A stretch of 18,935 bases of DNA from Gammaproteobacteria bacterium (GCA_003232015.1 QIKU01000218.1:1-18935); one strand, 5' to 3'. Positions 7,858 through 16,522 are shown, counted from the first letter of the stretch. Notes: generated by a model not told the origin, from the sequence alone. Program-made: numbers and translations.

Positions 7858-9216
7858 ATGTCTAAAATGACACCACGCGAAATTGTAGAAGAACTCGATA
7901 AGCACATTGTTGGCCAGGCTAAGGCCAAACGTGCGGTTGCTATTGCTTTAAGAAATCGCTGGCGTCGCAGTCGCGTTGATGAAGCACTACGCAATGAAAT
8001 CACCCCTAAAAATATTTTAATGATTGGGCCAACCGGTGTCAGCAAAACAGAAATTGCCCGCCGCCTTGCAAAATTATCTGACGCCCCTTTTTTAAAAGTC
8101 GAAGCAACAAAATTTACCGAAGTGGGTTATGTTGGCCGTGATGTTGAATCCATTATTCGCGACCTTATGGAAATTGCAATTAAACAAACCCGCGAGCAGG
8201 CTATGAAAAAAGTACAGCGCCGCGCAGAAGATGCAGCTGAAGAGCGCATTCTTGACATACTGTTGCCCTCTGCCCGCAGTTACAATTTCGGGCCCGACGA
8301 AAATGATGACCCCGGCAAAGAACCCAAAGAAGACACCAGTAACCCAACACGCCAAAAGTTCCGCAAGAAATTACGCGAAGGCAATTTAGACGACAAACAA
8401 ATTGAAGTTGAAGTAAATGCACCTGCCGTGGGCGTTGAAATTATGGCGCCACCGGGCATGGAAGAAATGACCAGCCAGCTGCAAGGCATGTTTCAGAATA
8501 TGGGCGGCGCAAAAAAACGCAGCCGTAAAATGTCGATTAAGCAGGCAATGAAAACCCTCACCGATGAAGAGGCCGCCAACCTTTTAAATGAAGAAGAAGT
8601 AAAAGACGCGGCGCTCAATAGCGTTGAACAAAATGGTATTGTGTTTCTTGATGAAATGGATAAAATTGCCAAAAGTGGTAACACATCCGGTGCCGATGTT
8701 TCTCGTGAAGGTGTTCAACGTGACTTGCTGCCTTTAGTTGAAGGCTCAACTGTAAGCACCAAGTACGGCATGATCAAAACCGATCATATTTTGTTTATCG
8801 CTTCCGGTGCATTTCATTTATCCAAACCATCCGATTTAATTCCTGAATTACAGGGTCGTTTCCCTATTCGCGTGGAACTCGATGCCTTAAGCTCGGATGA
8901 CTTTGTTAAAATATTAACAGAACCCGATGCATCCTTAACAGAACAATACAGCGCGCTACTTGAAACCGAAGAAGTGCAGCTTATCTTTACTGCTGCCGGT
9001 GTTAAGCGCCTCGCCGAAATGGCGTGGCAGGTAAATGAACGCACCGAAAATATTGGTGCGCGGCGTTTACACACTATATTAGAGCGTCTACTCGAAGAAG
9101 TCTCTTTTACCGCATCCGACAAAGCCGGTGAAACCGTTAAAATCACCGCTGACTATGTCAACGATAATATACAAGACCTGGCTGAAGATGAAGATTTAAG
9201 CCGTTACATTCTTTAA
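7858..9216 (+). CDS. hslU: HslU (ClpY) AAA+ unfoldase with Ser in the P-loop
   Basis: HslU is the ATPase ring that unfolds substrates and feeds them to HslV. At 452 residues it is close to the usual size. In order: the N-terminal [16 protein letters not shown], Walker A at 57-64, the pore loop GYVGRD, the charged, variable I domain (about 110-240), Walker [11 protein letters not shown], the arginine-containing [11 protein letters not shown], sensor [12 protein letters not shown], and the C-terminal LSRYIL that inserts into HslV. Oddly, Walker A reads GPTGVSKT: the Gly before the catalytic Lys63 is Ser62 (codon AGC, 8041-8043). Everything else looks functional. The sequence cannot say whether this is a real variant, an inactivating change or a base error. 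It is followed after 26 bases by the DUF971 gene. Confidence 0.97.
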   Translation: MSKMTPREIVEELDKHIVGQAKAKRAVAIALRNRWRRSRVDEALRNEITPKNILMIGPTGVSKTEIARRLAKLSDAPFLKVEATKFTEVGYVGRDVESIIRDLMEIAIKQTREQAMKKVQRRAEDAAEERILDILLPSARSYNFGPDENDDPGKEPKEDTSNPTRQKFRKKLREGNLDDKQIEVEVNAPAVGVEIMAPPGMEEMTSQLQGMFQNMGGAKKRSRKMSIKQAMKTLTDEEAANLLNEEEVKDAALNSVEQNGIVFLDEMDKIAKSGNTSGADVSREGVQRDLLPLVEGSTVSTKYGMIKTDHILFIASGAFHLSKPSDLIPELQGRFPIRVELDALSSDDFVKILTEPDASLTEQYSALLETEEVQLIFTAAGVKRLAEMAWQVNERTENIGARRLHTILERLLEEVSFTASDKAGETVKITADYVNDNIQDLAEDEDLSRYIL

Positions 9217-9242
9217 CCAAATTACACTACAGGAAGACCCTA

Positions 9243-9611
9243 ATGCCTAAACCAACAGAAATTAACTTACATCAGGCTTCTCATGTTTTAGAAATTGCCT
9301 TTGATGATGGCGAACGCTTTGAACTGACAACTGAATACTTACGTGTAAATTCGCCTTCAGCCGAAGTACAGGGCCACGGCCCAGGTCAGGGTGTGTTACA
9401 AATTGGCAAACAGGACGTTAACATTACCAAAATCGATCAAGTCGGTAACTATGCCATTCAGTTATTCTTTGACGACAACCACGACACTGGTATTTATTCA
9501 TGGGACACCTTGTATAACTTAGGCAAAAACATGGAAGAAAACTGGAAAAGTTATTTAGCGGAATTAGTAGCGGCAGGGCATAAGCGGCCGGAGCCCGAAC
9601 ATATTAAATAA
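9243..9611 (+). CDS. DUF971 protein, gamma-butyrobetaine-hydroxylase N-terminal-like
   Basis: This 122-residue protein matches the DUF971 family, related to the small N-terminal zinc domain of gamma-butyrobetaine hydroxylases. Typical features are the opening PTEINLHQASHVLEIAFDDG, the middle EYLRVNSPSAEVQGHG, and the ending GIYSWDTLYNLGKN...WKSYL. Its biochemical role is not established. It is often found after hslVU in gammaproteobacteria, as here, with a good ribosome site (CAGGAAGAC) and a 26-base gap. It ends the + strand operon just before the hairpin element at 9617-9683. Confidence 0.9.
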   Translation: MPKPTEINLHQASHVLEIAFDDGERFELTTEYLRVNSPSAEVQGHGPGQGVLQIGKQDVNITKIDQVGNYAIQLFFDDNHDTGIYSWDTLYNLGKNMEENWKSYLAELVAAGHKRPEPEHIK

Positions 9612-9616
9612 TATTG

Positions 9617-9683
9617 TTAACCACAGCGGGCTCTTCTTCGCGCGCGCAAAACACTTCATGGGGCAGGCTCTCCGTTGTGGTAA
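9617..9683. terminator. Inverted-repeat element between convergent DUF971 and norD genes
   Basis: TTAACCACAGCGG (9617-9629) pairs with CCGTTGTGGTAA (9672-9683) with one G-U pair and one bulged base. The loop contains a CGCGCGCG run. Its ends closely match the 13-bp ends of the element at 5186-5303. Lying between two convergent stops, it probably works as a bidirectional terminator, although U-runs are short. Confidence 0.55.
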
Positions 9684-9695
9684 ATAAAAAATAAA

Positions 9696-11843
9696 TCAAG
9701 TCGTCAGTCGTCGATAAATATCCGAGACCTTTAACGGCAATTCTCGAATTTCATCTATCACCGTATAAGCTGCTGCACCATACATATGCGGCAGATAATC
9801 TTTTGCTTCTTTGTCGATGGTAATGCAATAAGGGTGAATACCCGCACGGCGTGTTTCAACTAAAGCCCTGCGAGTATCTTCGATACCGTATTCACCGCGA
9901 TAGCTATCGTAATCATCCGGCTTGCCATCGGAGATGGTAATCAAAATACGGGTTTTAGTTTCTACATCTAATAGTTTTTTATTTAAATGCCGAATCGCAA
10001 AGCCCATGCGAGTATAGTCTTTTGGTTCGATACCACTGATACGTGCTTTAACTTCTTCGTCATAGTTATCGTCAAATTCTTTAATGGTGTAAATTTCACA
10101 ACGCTTGCGCGTCATGCCAGAGAAACCGTAAATAGCGTAGCGATCACCTAAACTTTCCAGCGACTCGCACAGCAAAACAAGGGCTTCGCGCTCGGCATTG
10201 TTTATCCAGCCTTTGGTTGAGCCGCTCATGTCCACCATAAAGCAAACGGCAATGTTGCGTTCATGACGTTGCATTTGCATATAGAGGCGGTCGGTCATTT
10301 CGCTACCATCTTTTGCGTCGGTAAGCGCTTCCACGTAAGCATCAATATCGATCTCATCACCATTGATTTGGCGCTTTAATAATTTGTTATCATCGCGCAT
10401 GGCTTCAAATGTTTTACGTAAATGTTTAATGAGCTTACCATGCTTGCTCATGGTGTTATTAACGAAGTTATCGTAAATGGGCTTAACGACTTTTTCACGT
10501 ACGGCGCACCAGTTCTTTCGGTAGTTTTGGCGCTTAAAATCCCATTCGTTATACAGGAACGCACCTTCTTCATGATAAGGGCCTTTCCATACATCATCGG
10601 GGTCTTCTTCTTTTTCTTCAAAAAAAGAAGGGTCATATTCACCGTCACCGGCTGCCACCAAGTATTCATCGGGTATTTCACCCAAATCCTGCAATATTGA
10701 TGACATTAAATTTTTTGCATTATCTGGTGGTGCAATTGGTTGATCGTCCAGCGTCAACTCCATGGTAAAATCCTGTTGACTGTTATGTTCTTTAATATCT
10801 TTTAAATCAAACCGTTCATTAGCTGGCATCTTCTGTGGAGGCTGGAGTTCTTTACCCTCATCAAAATCATCCTGCATTTTACGTAAAATATTTTTAAGCT
10901 GTTTTTTTTCTTCATTGATGCGTGCCTGTATAACGCTGGCGGTTATTTCTGGCTGCAACAAACCTTGATAACAATACGGTGTAAATGGTTCAAGCTGATT
11001 CAAATATTGATTAACAATATCCAGCGTGTCATTGACGGTGCATGTTTCTGACTGGAGTTGGTCGCTGATAGCCTGCCATTGCAAATCTAAAGTAGAATTA
11101 TCGAGTTGCGATTTTATTTCGCATAACTGCCGATACAAGCCTGGTAATTCCCGCGCCAAACAATGCTCAAGGCGTAAAGTTTCAGCTGCATGAAAGAGGG
11201 CAATGAATTTTTTGGGGTATTCGGAATTTTTAACCTCTGTATAAAGATTAATTAGGTAGGTACCAAATCGTGATTGCGCCCAGCAATAAGCTACCATGAC
11301 TTTATATAATTTAAAATTTTCTTTTTTGTTTTCGAGTGGCGCAACTAACGCAGGTAAAAAAATAGTTTCTGTGTCCGTGTAGGCTTGCTCTGCTTCTTCG
11401 ATTTTTAATTTGCGACCGGACAAACCATGCACAAAATGCAACAAAATTGCAGACTCATCTTCTAATACTGCACCGGCTTCTTTTTCGTGGCTTAGCTGTA
11501 AAAAGTTATTTACATTGCGAATAACTTCTAAGGCTGGATACAAACCTTTAACATCATAGGTGTCCATCGCATGCAAGGCCCATGCTTCAATGGTTTTTGC
11601 ATCAATTTCATTTAAAATATCAACAATATGTGCCATAAACTGATAACCCAACTCATGGTGTGCGCTGGCGGTGCGCTGCACCCATGCAAGGATATACTGT
11701 TGCTGCGTTAAAGGCAGAGCTGCTAAAACTTTGGCATGCTGTTCATTATGGTAGAAGGTAAATTCAACATCTAAATAAATATCCAGACGTTTTAAAATTT
11801 CTTCTGATGACAGTGGCGTTTTTATATTCATTTGTTCCGTCAT
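9696..11843 (-). CDS. norD: NorD/CbbO-type von Willebrand factor A activation protein
   Basis: The 715-residue protein pairs with the upstream MoxR-type ATPase. Known family members (NorD, CbbO) help activate nitric oxide reductase or RuBisCO. The N-terminal helical domain (about 15-240) includes YQFMAHIVDILNEID and EAWALHAMDTYDVKGLYPA, typical of this family. A charged linker (about 310-420) follows. The C-terminal vWA domain (about 528-715) has a complete metal-ion site: DMSGST (538-543), Thr611 and SDGKPDD (638-644). The end ELPLKVSDIYRRL is also characteristic. NorD is chosen over CbbO because NnrS is in the same cluster and no RuBisCO gene is seen; the sequence alone does not decide. The second ATG (11831) has the better-spaced ribosome site (CGGAA) and may be the true start. 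Confidence 0.85.
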   Translation of the reverse strand: MTEQMNIKTPLSSEEILKRLDIYLDVEFTFYHNEQHAKVLAALPLTQQQYILAWVQRTASAHHELGYQFMAHIVDILNEIDAKTIEAWALHAMDTYDVKGLYPALEVIRNVNNFLQLSHEKEAGAVLEDESAILLHFVHGLSGRKLKIEEAEQAYTDTETIFLPALVAPLENKKENFKLYKVMVAYCWAQSRFGTYLINLYTEVKNSEYPKKFIALFHAAETLRLEHCLARELPGLYRQLCEIKSQLDNSTLDLQWQAISDQLQSETCTVNDTLDIVNQYLNQLEPFTPYCYQGLLQPEITASVIQARINEEKKQLKNILRKMQDDFDEGKELQPPQKMPANERFDLKDIKEHNSQQDFTMELTLDDQPIAPPDNAKNLMSSILQDLGEIPDEYLVAAGDGEYDPSFFEEKEEDPDDVWKGPYHEEGAFLYNEWDFKRQNYRKNWCAVREKVVKPIYDNFVNNTMSKHGKLIKHLRKTFEAMRDDNKLLKRQINGDEIDIDAYVEALTDAKDGSEMTDRLYMQMQRHERNIAVCFMVDMSGSTKGWINNAEREALVLLCESLESLGDRYAIYGFSGMTRKRCEIYTIKEFDDNYDEEVKARISGIEPKDYTRMGFAIRHLNKKLLDVETKTRILITISDGKPDDYDSYRGEYGIEDTRRALVETRRAGIHPYCITIDKEAKDYLPHMYGAAAYTVIDEIRELPLKVSDIYRRLTT

Positions 11844-11916
11844 ACCTGCGGAGGCAAGTATCCAGAGGATTACAAAAAATGTCAGCTATTAACTGTGTAT
11901 TTTTAAATAAACGTTC

Positions 11917-12729
11917 CTAAAAAACAGACGAACAAAGTTCATTAACAGCAACTAACATATCACTGTCGTCCGTTAAGGCCTGGGAAATAGCGGTATGACA
12001 TGCGGTTGTCGGTACAATACCACTATGCATTAATTTTGCTGCATGCACCAACAAGCGCGTACTTGCCCCTTCTTCAAGGCCGCTGCCTTTTAAATTTCGT
12101 GTCATATTTGCAAATTTGACCAGATTGATGGCGATATCTTTTTCGATCCCGGTTTCTTTCGTAATAATGGTGGTTTCAAGCTCGGCGTCAGGGTAGTCAA
12201 ACTCCAGTGCAATAAAACGCTGGCGGGTACTTTGTTTTAAATCTTTTAATACACTCTGATACCCTGGATTATATGAAATGGATAAACAGAAGTCGTTATC
12301 GGCTTCGAGTATTTCGCCTAACTTTTCCATCGGTAATACACGTCGGTCGTCAGCCAGCGGGTGGATAACCACCATGGTGTCTTTACGCGCTTCTACAATT
12401 TCGTCCAGGTAACAAATGGCGCCGGCACGTACAGCTCGTGCTAAAGGGCCGTCTACCCAGATTGTATTGCCACCCTGAATTAAATAACGCCCAACTAAAT
12501 CAGATGCAGTTAAATCGTCATGACATGAAACAGTAATTAATGGTTTTTTTAAGCGCCACGCCATGTGTTCCATAAAGCGGGTTTTACCGCAACCGGTTGG
12601 TCCTTTTAAAAGGATGGGTAATTTTTGTTGATAGGCAGCTTCAAAAATTTCAATCTCATCGTCCACAGGCTGATAAAAAGGTTCATCCTTTATAAAATAC
12701 TCTTCTGTTTTTTTTGCCTGAACTTGCAT
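11917..12729 (-). CDS. norQ: NorQ/CbbQ/NirQ-type MoxR AAA+ ATPase
   Basis: This is a 270-residue cytoplasmic AAA+ ATPase of the MoxR branch, CbbQ/NirQ/NorQ/GpvN family. Walker A is GPTGCGKT (43-50), then CHDDLTASDLVGRYL, Walker B region ICYLDEIVEARKDT, ISYNPGYQS and the arginine-bearing STRQRFIALEFDYP. Members form rings that, with a vWA partner, remodel metalloenzymes such as NorCB or RuBisCO. The partner is encoded 73 bases downstream. NorQ and CbbQ cannot be separated reliably by eye; the NnrS neighbour favours the nitric oxide assignment. The start ATG has only a weak purine-rich ribosome site. Confidence 0.9.
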   Translation of the reverse strand: MQVQAKKTEEYFIKDEPFYQPVDDEIEIFEAAYQQKLPILLKGPTGCGKTRFMEHMAWRLKKPLITVSCHDDLTASDLVGRYLIQGGNTIWVDGPLARAVRAGAICYLDEIVEARKDTMVVIHPLADDRRVLPMEKLGEILEADNDFCLSISYNPGYQSVLKDLKQSTRQRFIALEFDYPDAELETTIITKETGIEKDIAINLVKFANMTRNLKGSGLEEGASTRLLVHAAKLMHSGIVPTTACHTAISQALTDDSDMLVAVNELCSSVF

Positions 12730-12786
12730 ATTGCTACTCTGATAATTTAAGTTACTGGGTTATTGTATGCGATAGCCTGATTAAAA

Positions 12787-12981
12787 CTAAACGATAATCT
12801 TCTCACCCGCCTTGAAACCGAATTTACTTTCCAGATCAAGATCATTAATCAGCTGGTCAACCGCTGACTGGCCATGAAACTTGTCAATCTCGGCTAAAAT
12901 AAGTTTCGCGCCATTTCGATTGTAGCCGCCACCCATGCTGACTTGCGTCGCCAATAATTCACGTGCTTTATCTATGGTCAT
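12787..12981 (-). CDS. 64-residue protein of unknown function in the norQ-norD cluster
   Basis: I do not recognise a named family. The product is small, soluble and mostly helical: an opening helix MTIDKARELLATQVSMG, a glycine-rich turn GGGYNRNGAK, a second helix LILAEIDKFHG, a third QSAVDQLINDLDL, then ESKFGFKAGEKI. There are no cysteines, no signal peptide and no membrane segment. It sits 57 bases upstream of norQ and 74 bases downstream of nnrS on the same strand, so it is probably co-transcribed. The clear helical periodicity and its own start and stop between two real genes argue that it is genuine. A role as an adaptor for the ATPase pair is only a guess. Confidence 0.72.
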   Translation of the reverse strand: MTIDKARELLATQVSMGGGYNRNGAKLILAEIDKFHGQSAVDQLINDLDLESKFGFKAGEKIIV

Positions 12982-12990
12982 TTAACTGCC

Positions 12991-13010
12991 CTGTTTAATA
13001 AATTGAACAG
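12991..13010. promoter_or_regulatory. Near-perfect 20-bp palindrome upstream of the 64-residue gene
   Basis: CTGTTTAATAAATTGAACAG is symmetric at eight of ten half-site positions; position 6 is a T-G pair and the centre is A-A. It lies 9 bases before the start codon, where a dimeric repressor could act. It does not match the NorR, NsrR or FNR/DNR consensus as I remember them. A weak AT-rich hairpin after nnrS is the alternative reading. Confidence 0.35.
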
Positions 13011-13055
13011 ACATTATACCTTGTTAATCCACTATGCGGCAGTATAGAAAAATCG

Positions 13056-14246
13056 CTAGCCCGGCTGGTTATCAATACGTGGCTTTGTCAGCATTGGAAG
13101 ATAAGTAATAGCAAAAATTAAAAATGCTATTATCCATAGTACCTGCGATGCACCTATCCAGAGGTTATACTGGGCGGCGCTAAACAAAGGAAAAACCACT
13201 CTAACGACCGCACCTAAAACTAAAATACCTAAGGCATAAGGTACCATTGCAGGTGGCCTGTTCACATCTCGCCCGGTATGGCCCAGGGCAACACGCGACA
13301 TCATTGACAGTGTAATTAAGCCAATTCCGCCAAAAGTAAAGGCGTGAATGGCCAGGTATTTTTCTACACCTAAAAAGTAGACTGCTGCAAACAACAGGAA
13401 GCCGAAGCAAATAAAACAAAGTGCAAGGTATAAACTCCATAGCATACTGTTTTTCCATATGCCTTTTGTATGCCAGCCAATAAGGCGAACACTATTTATA
13501 ATAAATAAAGTTAAAGCCAGTGAAGATGACAAAAGTGGGTTTTGCAGAAACACGTCGGCAATAAAGAAAAGTATAAATAAAACCAGGTTGGATATATCAA
13601 GAAGTTTAGAATTATACAGTGTAACCGGGTAACCGACTCCACGTTCGATAAAAAAGGGCACTACCCGCCGAGCCATTGTTAAGATCAAGCCAATCACTAA
13701 ATAAAGGCCACCATAGATTCCCCAGTAAACACCATCACTCAGCACACCCAGTGCGCCTAGATAGAAAAACACGTTAAAGACCAGAAATAAAATAACCTTT
13801 GCTAAAATCCCAACCTGGCTCCATTGCTTTACTTTTATAATGGGATAAGCAATGGCAAGCACTAGAAAAAATAAAAATAAGCTGTCTATAATTGCTGCCG
13901 CCGTTAAATAGCTTGTTCCAAATAAAAACAGTATACGTGCGATAAGCCATAAGCTGAATAATGCCATAAGGGGTTTACCATGTAACGTCTGCACCCCAGT
14001 CCAGTTTTTAACCGCGGCTAATAAAAACCCGGCAATAACGGCAATAGTATAACCATAAATCATTTCGTGCGCATGCCACTGGAAGCCTGAAATCGCCCCT
14101 GTCGGCAGAGCCACATTAAACAGGTAAACAGCGGACCATAAGGCAATGGAAACAACAGAGAAAATACCTGCTGCAATAAAAAATACTCTAAAGCCTAAAT
14201 TGAACAGAGAAAATGTATTCGTTGTACTTGCTTCACTTATTTGCAT
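13056..14246 (-). CDS. nnrS: NnrS family haem-copper membrane protein
   Basis: NnrS proteins are polytopic membrane proteins linked to tolerance of nitric oxide and nitrosative stress; studied members bind haem and copper. This one has 396 residues and about twelve hydrophobic segments. Signatures are the early FQWHAHEMIYGYTIAVIAGFLL with conserved histidines (about 56-77), LTMARRVVPFFIERG, and the late HAFTFGGIGLITLSMMSRVALGHTGR. The C-terminal tail after LPMLTKP is short and cytoplasmic. The start ATG has an AAGAGTG ribosome site about 9 bases upstream. It is the first gene of the probable nnrS-orf64-norQ-norD run. No norCB or other NO reductase is visible. Confidence 0.93.
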   Translation of the reverse strand: MQISEASTTNTFSLFNLGFRVFFIAAGIFSVVSIALWSAVYLFNVALPTGAISGFQWHAHEMIYGYTIAVIAGFLLAAVKNWTGVQTLHGKPLMALFSLWLIARILFLFGTSYLTAAAIIDSLFLFFLVLAIAYPIIKVKQWSQVGILAKVILFLVFNVFFYLGALGVLSDGVYWGIYGGLYLVIGLILTMARRVVPFFIERGVGYPVTLYNSKLLDISNLVLFILFFIADVFLQNPLLSSSLALTLFIINSVRLIGWHTKGIWKNSMLWSLYLALCFICFGFLLFAAVYFLGVEKYLAIHAFTFGGIGLITLSMMSRVALGHTGRDVNRPPAMVPYALGILVLGAVVRVVFPLFSAAQYNLWIGASQVLWIIAFLIFAITYLPMLTKPRIDNQPG

Positions 14247-14353
14247 TATTATTCACTCTTAAACGTATAAAGGTAAACGGCTATTATAATCTTCCTGAGC
14301 GGGGTGGCGCTATCTATTATTTAAATGATAATATTGAACTAATCCCGCACTTT

Positions 14354-14381
14354 ATTGTAGCAATCATAGAAAACCAGACAA
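14354..14381 (-). promoter_or_regulatory. Candidate sigma-70 promoter for nnrS
   Basis: On the minus strand TTGTCT (14381-14376), 16 bases, then TACAAT (14359-14354) form a fair -35/-10 pair about 108 bases upstream of nnrS. It lies in the 156-base gap after the histidine kinase gene, where no terminator for that gene was found, so read-through from the kinase operon is also possible. Confidence 0.4.
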
Positions 14382-14402
14382 TATTCAGTAGACTCGTTCC
14401 GA

Positions 14403-15788
14403 TTAAACAGACTGCCGCAGTAAGGTTAATGTTGCTTTAAGCCCGCCACTCTTACGGTTAACCAGTTGCAAGTCACCGCCATGCGACAACGCAATGTTGC
14501 GCGCAATACTTAATCCCAATCCCGTGCCACCGGTTTTACGACTACGTGATGTTTCTAATCGAAAGAAAGGTTTAAAAACGGCTTCAAGTTGTTGATCGGG
14601 AATACCCGGGCCGGAATCACAAACACTGATTGATATCGCCGTATCACTTTCTCTGGCGGTTATCTCTGCATGGCCTGCATATTTAATTGCATTATCAACC
14701 AAATTAACGATGCAGCGTTTTAATGCCTGCGGGCGCGCTGGATAAGTAACTACCTCACAGGATTTTATTTCAACCTTCTGGCCAAGCTCAGCGGCTTGAT
14801 CTTTTATGGTTCCCAGAAGTGCGCAAATATCAACATCTTCTACATTTTCGCTAGCATCATCAGCGCGCAAAAAATCCAGCGTTTCACTTGTAATAGCCTG
14901 CATTTCGTCAAGACTACGGATGAAATTATCACGTTGCTCGGCATTGTCGAGCATTTCGGCACGCAGACGCATCCGTGTAATGGGTGTTTTTAAGTCATGT
15001 GAAATAGCGGACAGCAAACGGCTGCGGTCTTCAATAAAACGTTGTAAACGACTTTGCATTGTATTGAATGCATGGCTGGCATGACGCATTTCTGTTGAGC
15101 CGGTTTCGGCCATTGGTGGCTGGTTTATGTCGTTACCTAACTTGTCGGCCTGTTTTGCTAGTAATGTTAATGGCCGGGTTGCCAAACGCACCGCGATTAA
15201 AGTAACCAGCAACACAATAATAATTAAGATAGCCAGATTCACCAACAGCATGGTTGAGTTTGCGAAAATTTCATTGCCAATTCGATTTTCAAAGGTAACC
15301 CAACTGCCATCGCTTAATTGCACTTGAGCAAGAAACACCAATGCATCCGGGCCGGTCATCCCCATATGTTGCATGTGCATCATACTCTCGCCACCCTTAT
15401 GCTGGATATTCATTGCAGGTTGGTCACTCACTGCAACCTGCAAACGGTAACGCTTACCCAAATACGATTCCAGGCGTTCACGAAATTCTGCGCTGGGTGA
15501 GTCAGTCATGATCGCTTGTGAATTTGCCCAGGGTGGCATTGATAACGAAACCTTGAGCGGTGGTGTATTAAGTATAGCCACCAGCTGTTGCCGGCCCGCG
15601 GTATCTTCACCATCAAGCAGGCGGACAATTTCTGCAATACGCTCGGCACTTTGAGCGCCACTGGCCTGAAACAGGCGTTGGCCACGATCATGAAACTGCA
15701 ATAAGGTACTGAGTAATTGCGCCAGCAACAAACCAGAAAGCAGAATAAGTGCTAGCCGGCCAAACAACGATTGCGGTAACAGGCGCAT
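14403..15788 (-). CDS. Sensor histidine kinase with Met/His-rich periplasmic patch
   Basis: This 461-residue inner-membrane kinase has the EnvZ/CpxA-type layout. Segments in order: TM1 (about 11-31), a periplasmic domain (32-178), TM2 (about 179-200), HAMP (about 200-250), the phosphoacceptor helix AISHDLKTPITRMRLR with His264, then the ATPase with N-box NLVDNAIKYA (Asn366), G1 DSGPGIP, F-box FKPFFRLETSRS and G2 GTGLGLSIA. The unusual part is MMHMQHMGM at 136-144, seven Met/His in nine residues, which suggests binding of a soft metal such as Cu(I) or Ag(I) in the periplasm. It overlaps the regulator stop by one base (TGATG), so the pair is translationally coupled. The ligand is inferred, not shown. 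Confidence 0.94.
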   Translation of the reverse strand: MRLLPQSLFGRLALILLSGLLLAQLLSTLLQFHDRGQRLFQASGAQSAERIAEIVRLLDGEDTAGRQQLVAILNTPPLKVSLSMPPWANSQAIMTDSPSAEFRERLESYLGKRYRLQVAVSDQPAMNIQHKGGESMMHMQHMGMTGPDALVFLAQVQLSDGSWVTFENRIGNEIFANSTMLLVNLAILIIIVLLVTLIAVRLATRPLTLLAKQADKLGNDINQPPMAETGSTEMRHASHAFNTMQSRLQRFIEDRSRLLSAISHDLKTPITRMRLRAEMLDNAEQRDNFIRSLDEMQAITSETLDFLRADDASENVEDVDICALLGTIKDQAAELGQKVEIKSCEVVTYPARPQALKRCIVNLVDNAIKYAGHAEITARESDTAISISVCDSGPGIPDQQLEAVFKPFFRLETSRSRKTGGTGLGLSIARNIALSHGGDLQLVNRKSGGLKATLTLLRQSV

Positions 15789-16522
15789 CAGCTTTGCTCG
15801 TCTACATCAGCAGTAAAAACATAACCGGCACTGCGCACTGTTTTAATAAGTCGCGGCTCACGGCTGTCGTCACCCAAACGTTTGCGTAATCGCCCAACCT
15901 GTACGTCAATGCTGCGGTCATATGGCATCGCTTCCTTTCCGCTGACCAGCTCCAGTAACTGGTCACGACTTAACACACGATTGGGGCGATCTAGAAAAAC
16001 ACGCAGTAAGCGGTATTCACCTCCACTTAATGGCACAGCCGCGCCTTCGGCAGAAGTCAATTGGCGAGCCACTGTATCGAGGATTAAACCGGCAAAATGT
16101 AGCTTCCCTTTGGGCTCAGATTGTGCCGCGCTATCCGGTAAATGGCGCGCACGGCGTAATACACTATTAATACGCGCGAGTAATTCACGTGGGTTAAAGG
16201 GCTTGGCCAAATAATCATCGGCACCCATTTCCAGCCCCACAATTCTGTCGGTTTCTTCGCCCAGTGCGGTCAACATTATAATGGGTGTATGTAAATCGAC
16301 GCGTAATTTGCGGCACAGGCTTAGCCCGTCTTCGCCAGGCATCATCAAATCCAGCACAATTAAATCAATGCTGGACTGTTTAAGTACGCTCCACATGGCA
16401 CCACCACCCTCCGCCGTGCTGGCGCGCAGACCATGCTTTTCAAGATAGACCTTTAATAACTGGCGGATTTCGGCATCGTCATCAACGATTAGAATATGAT
16501 CTTTGTGTTGTTGAATGCTCAT
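15788..16522 (-). CDS. OmpR/PhoB-family response regulator
   Basis: This 244-residue regulator has a receiver domain (about 8-120) with acidic pocket DDD (14-16), phosphoacceptor Asp58 in IVLDLMMPG, Thr85 and Lys107 in LAKPF. The C-terminal winged-helix domain (about 145-240) includes LSGGEYRLLRVFLDRPNRVLSRDQLLELV and the recognition region SIDVQVGRLRKRLGDD, ending in the wing IKTVRSAGYVF. It is the first gene of the two-component operon and divergent from the Met/His-rich protein gene. The shared 193-base region carries TTGTAACA repeats, two in direct repeat at a 10-bp period, the spacing OmpR-family dimers bind. Autoregulation plus activation of the divergent gene is the natural inference. 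No clear ribosome site precedes the ATG. Confidence 0.95.
   Translation of the reverse strand: MSIQQHKDHILIVDDDAEIRQLLKVYLEKHGLRASTAEGGGAMWSVLKQSSIDLIVLDLMMPGEDGLSLCRKLRVDLHTPIIMLTALGEETDRIVGLEMGADDYLAKPFNPRELLARINSVLRRARHLPDSAAQSEPKGKLHFAGLILDTVARQLTSAEGAAVPLSGGEYRLLRVFLDRPNRVLSRDQLLELVSGKEAMPYDRSIDVQVGRLRKRLGDDSREPRLIKTVRSAGYVFTADVDEQS

Noticed and set aside
8092..9146. Several antisense frames within hslU
   Set aside because: They are mirror frames of HslU codons with no start context or domain.
10422..10700. Frames within norD, including a lysine-run product
   Set aside because: They come from out-of-frame reading of the charged linker of NorD.
14247..14402. FNR, NsrR or NorR site upstream of nnrS
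   Set aside because: AT-rich partial matches exist but none fits a consensus well enough to report.
14213..14440. 75-codon + strand frame across the nnrS/kinase gap
   Set aside because: It overlaps both gene ends and has no ribosome site or family features; the gap is better explained as the nnrS promoter region.
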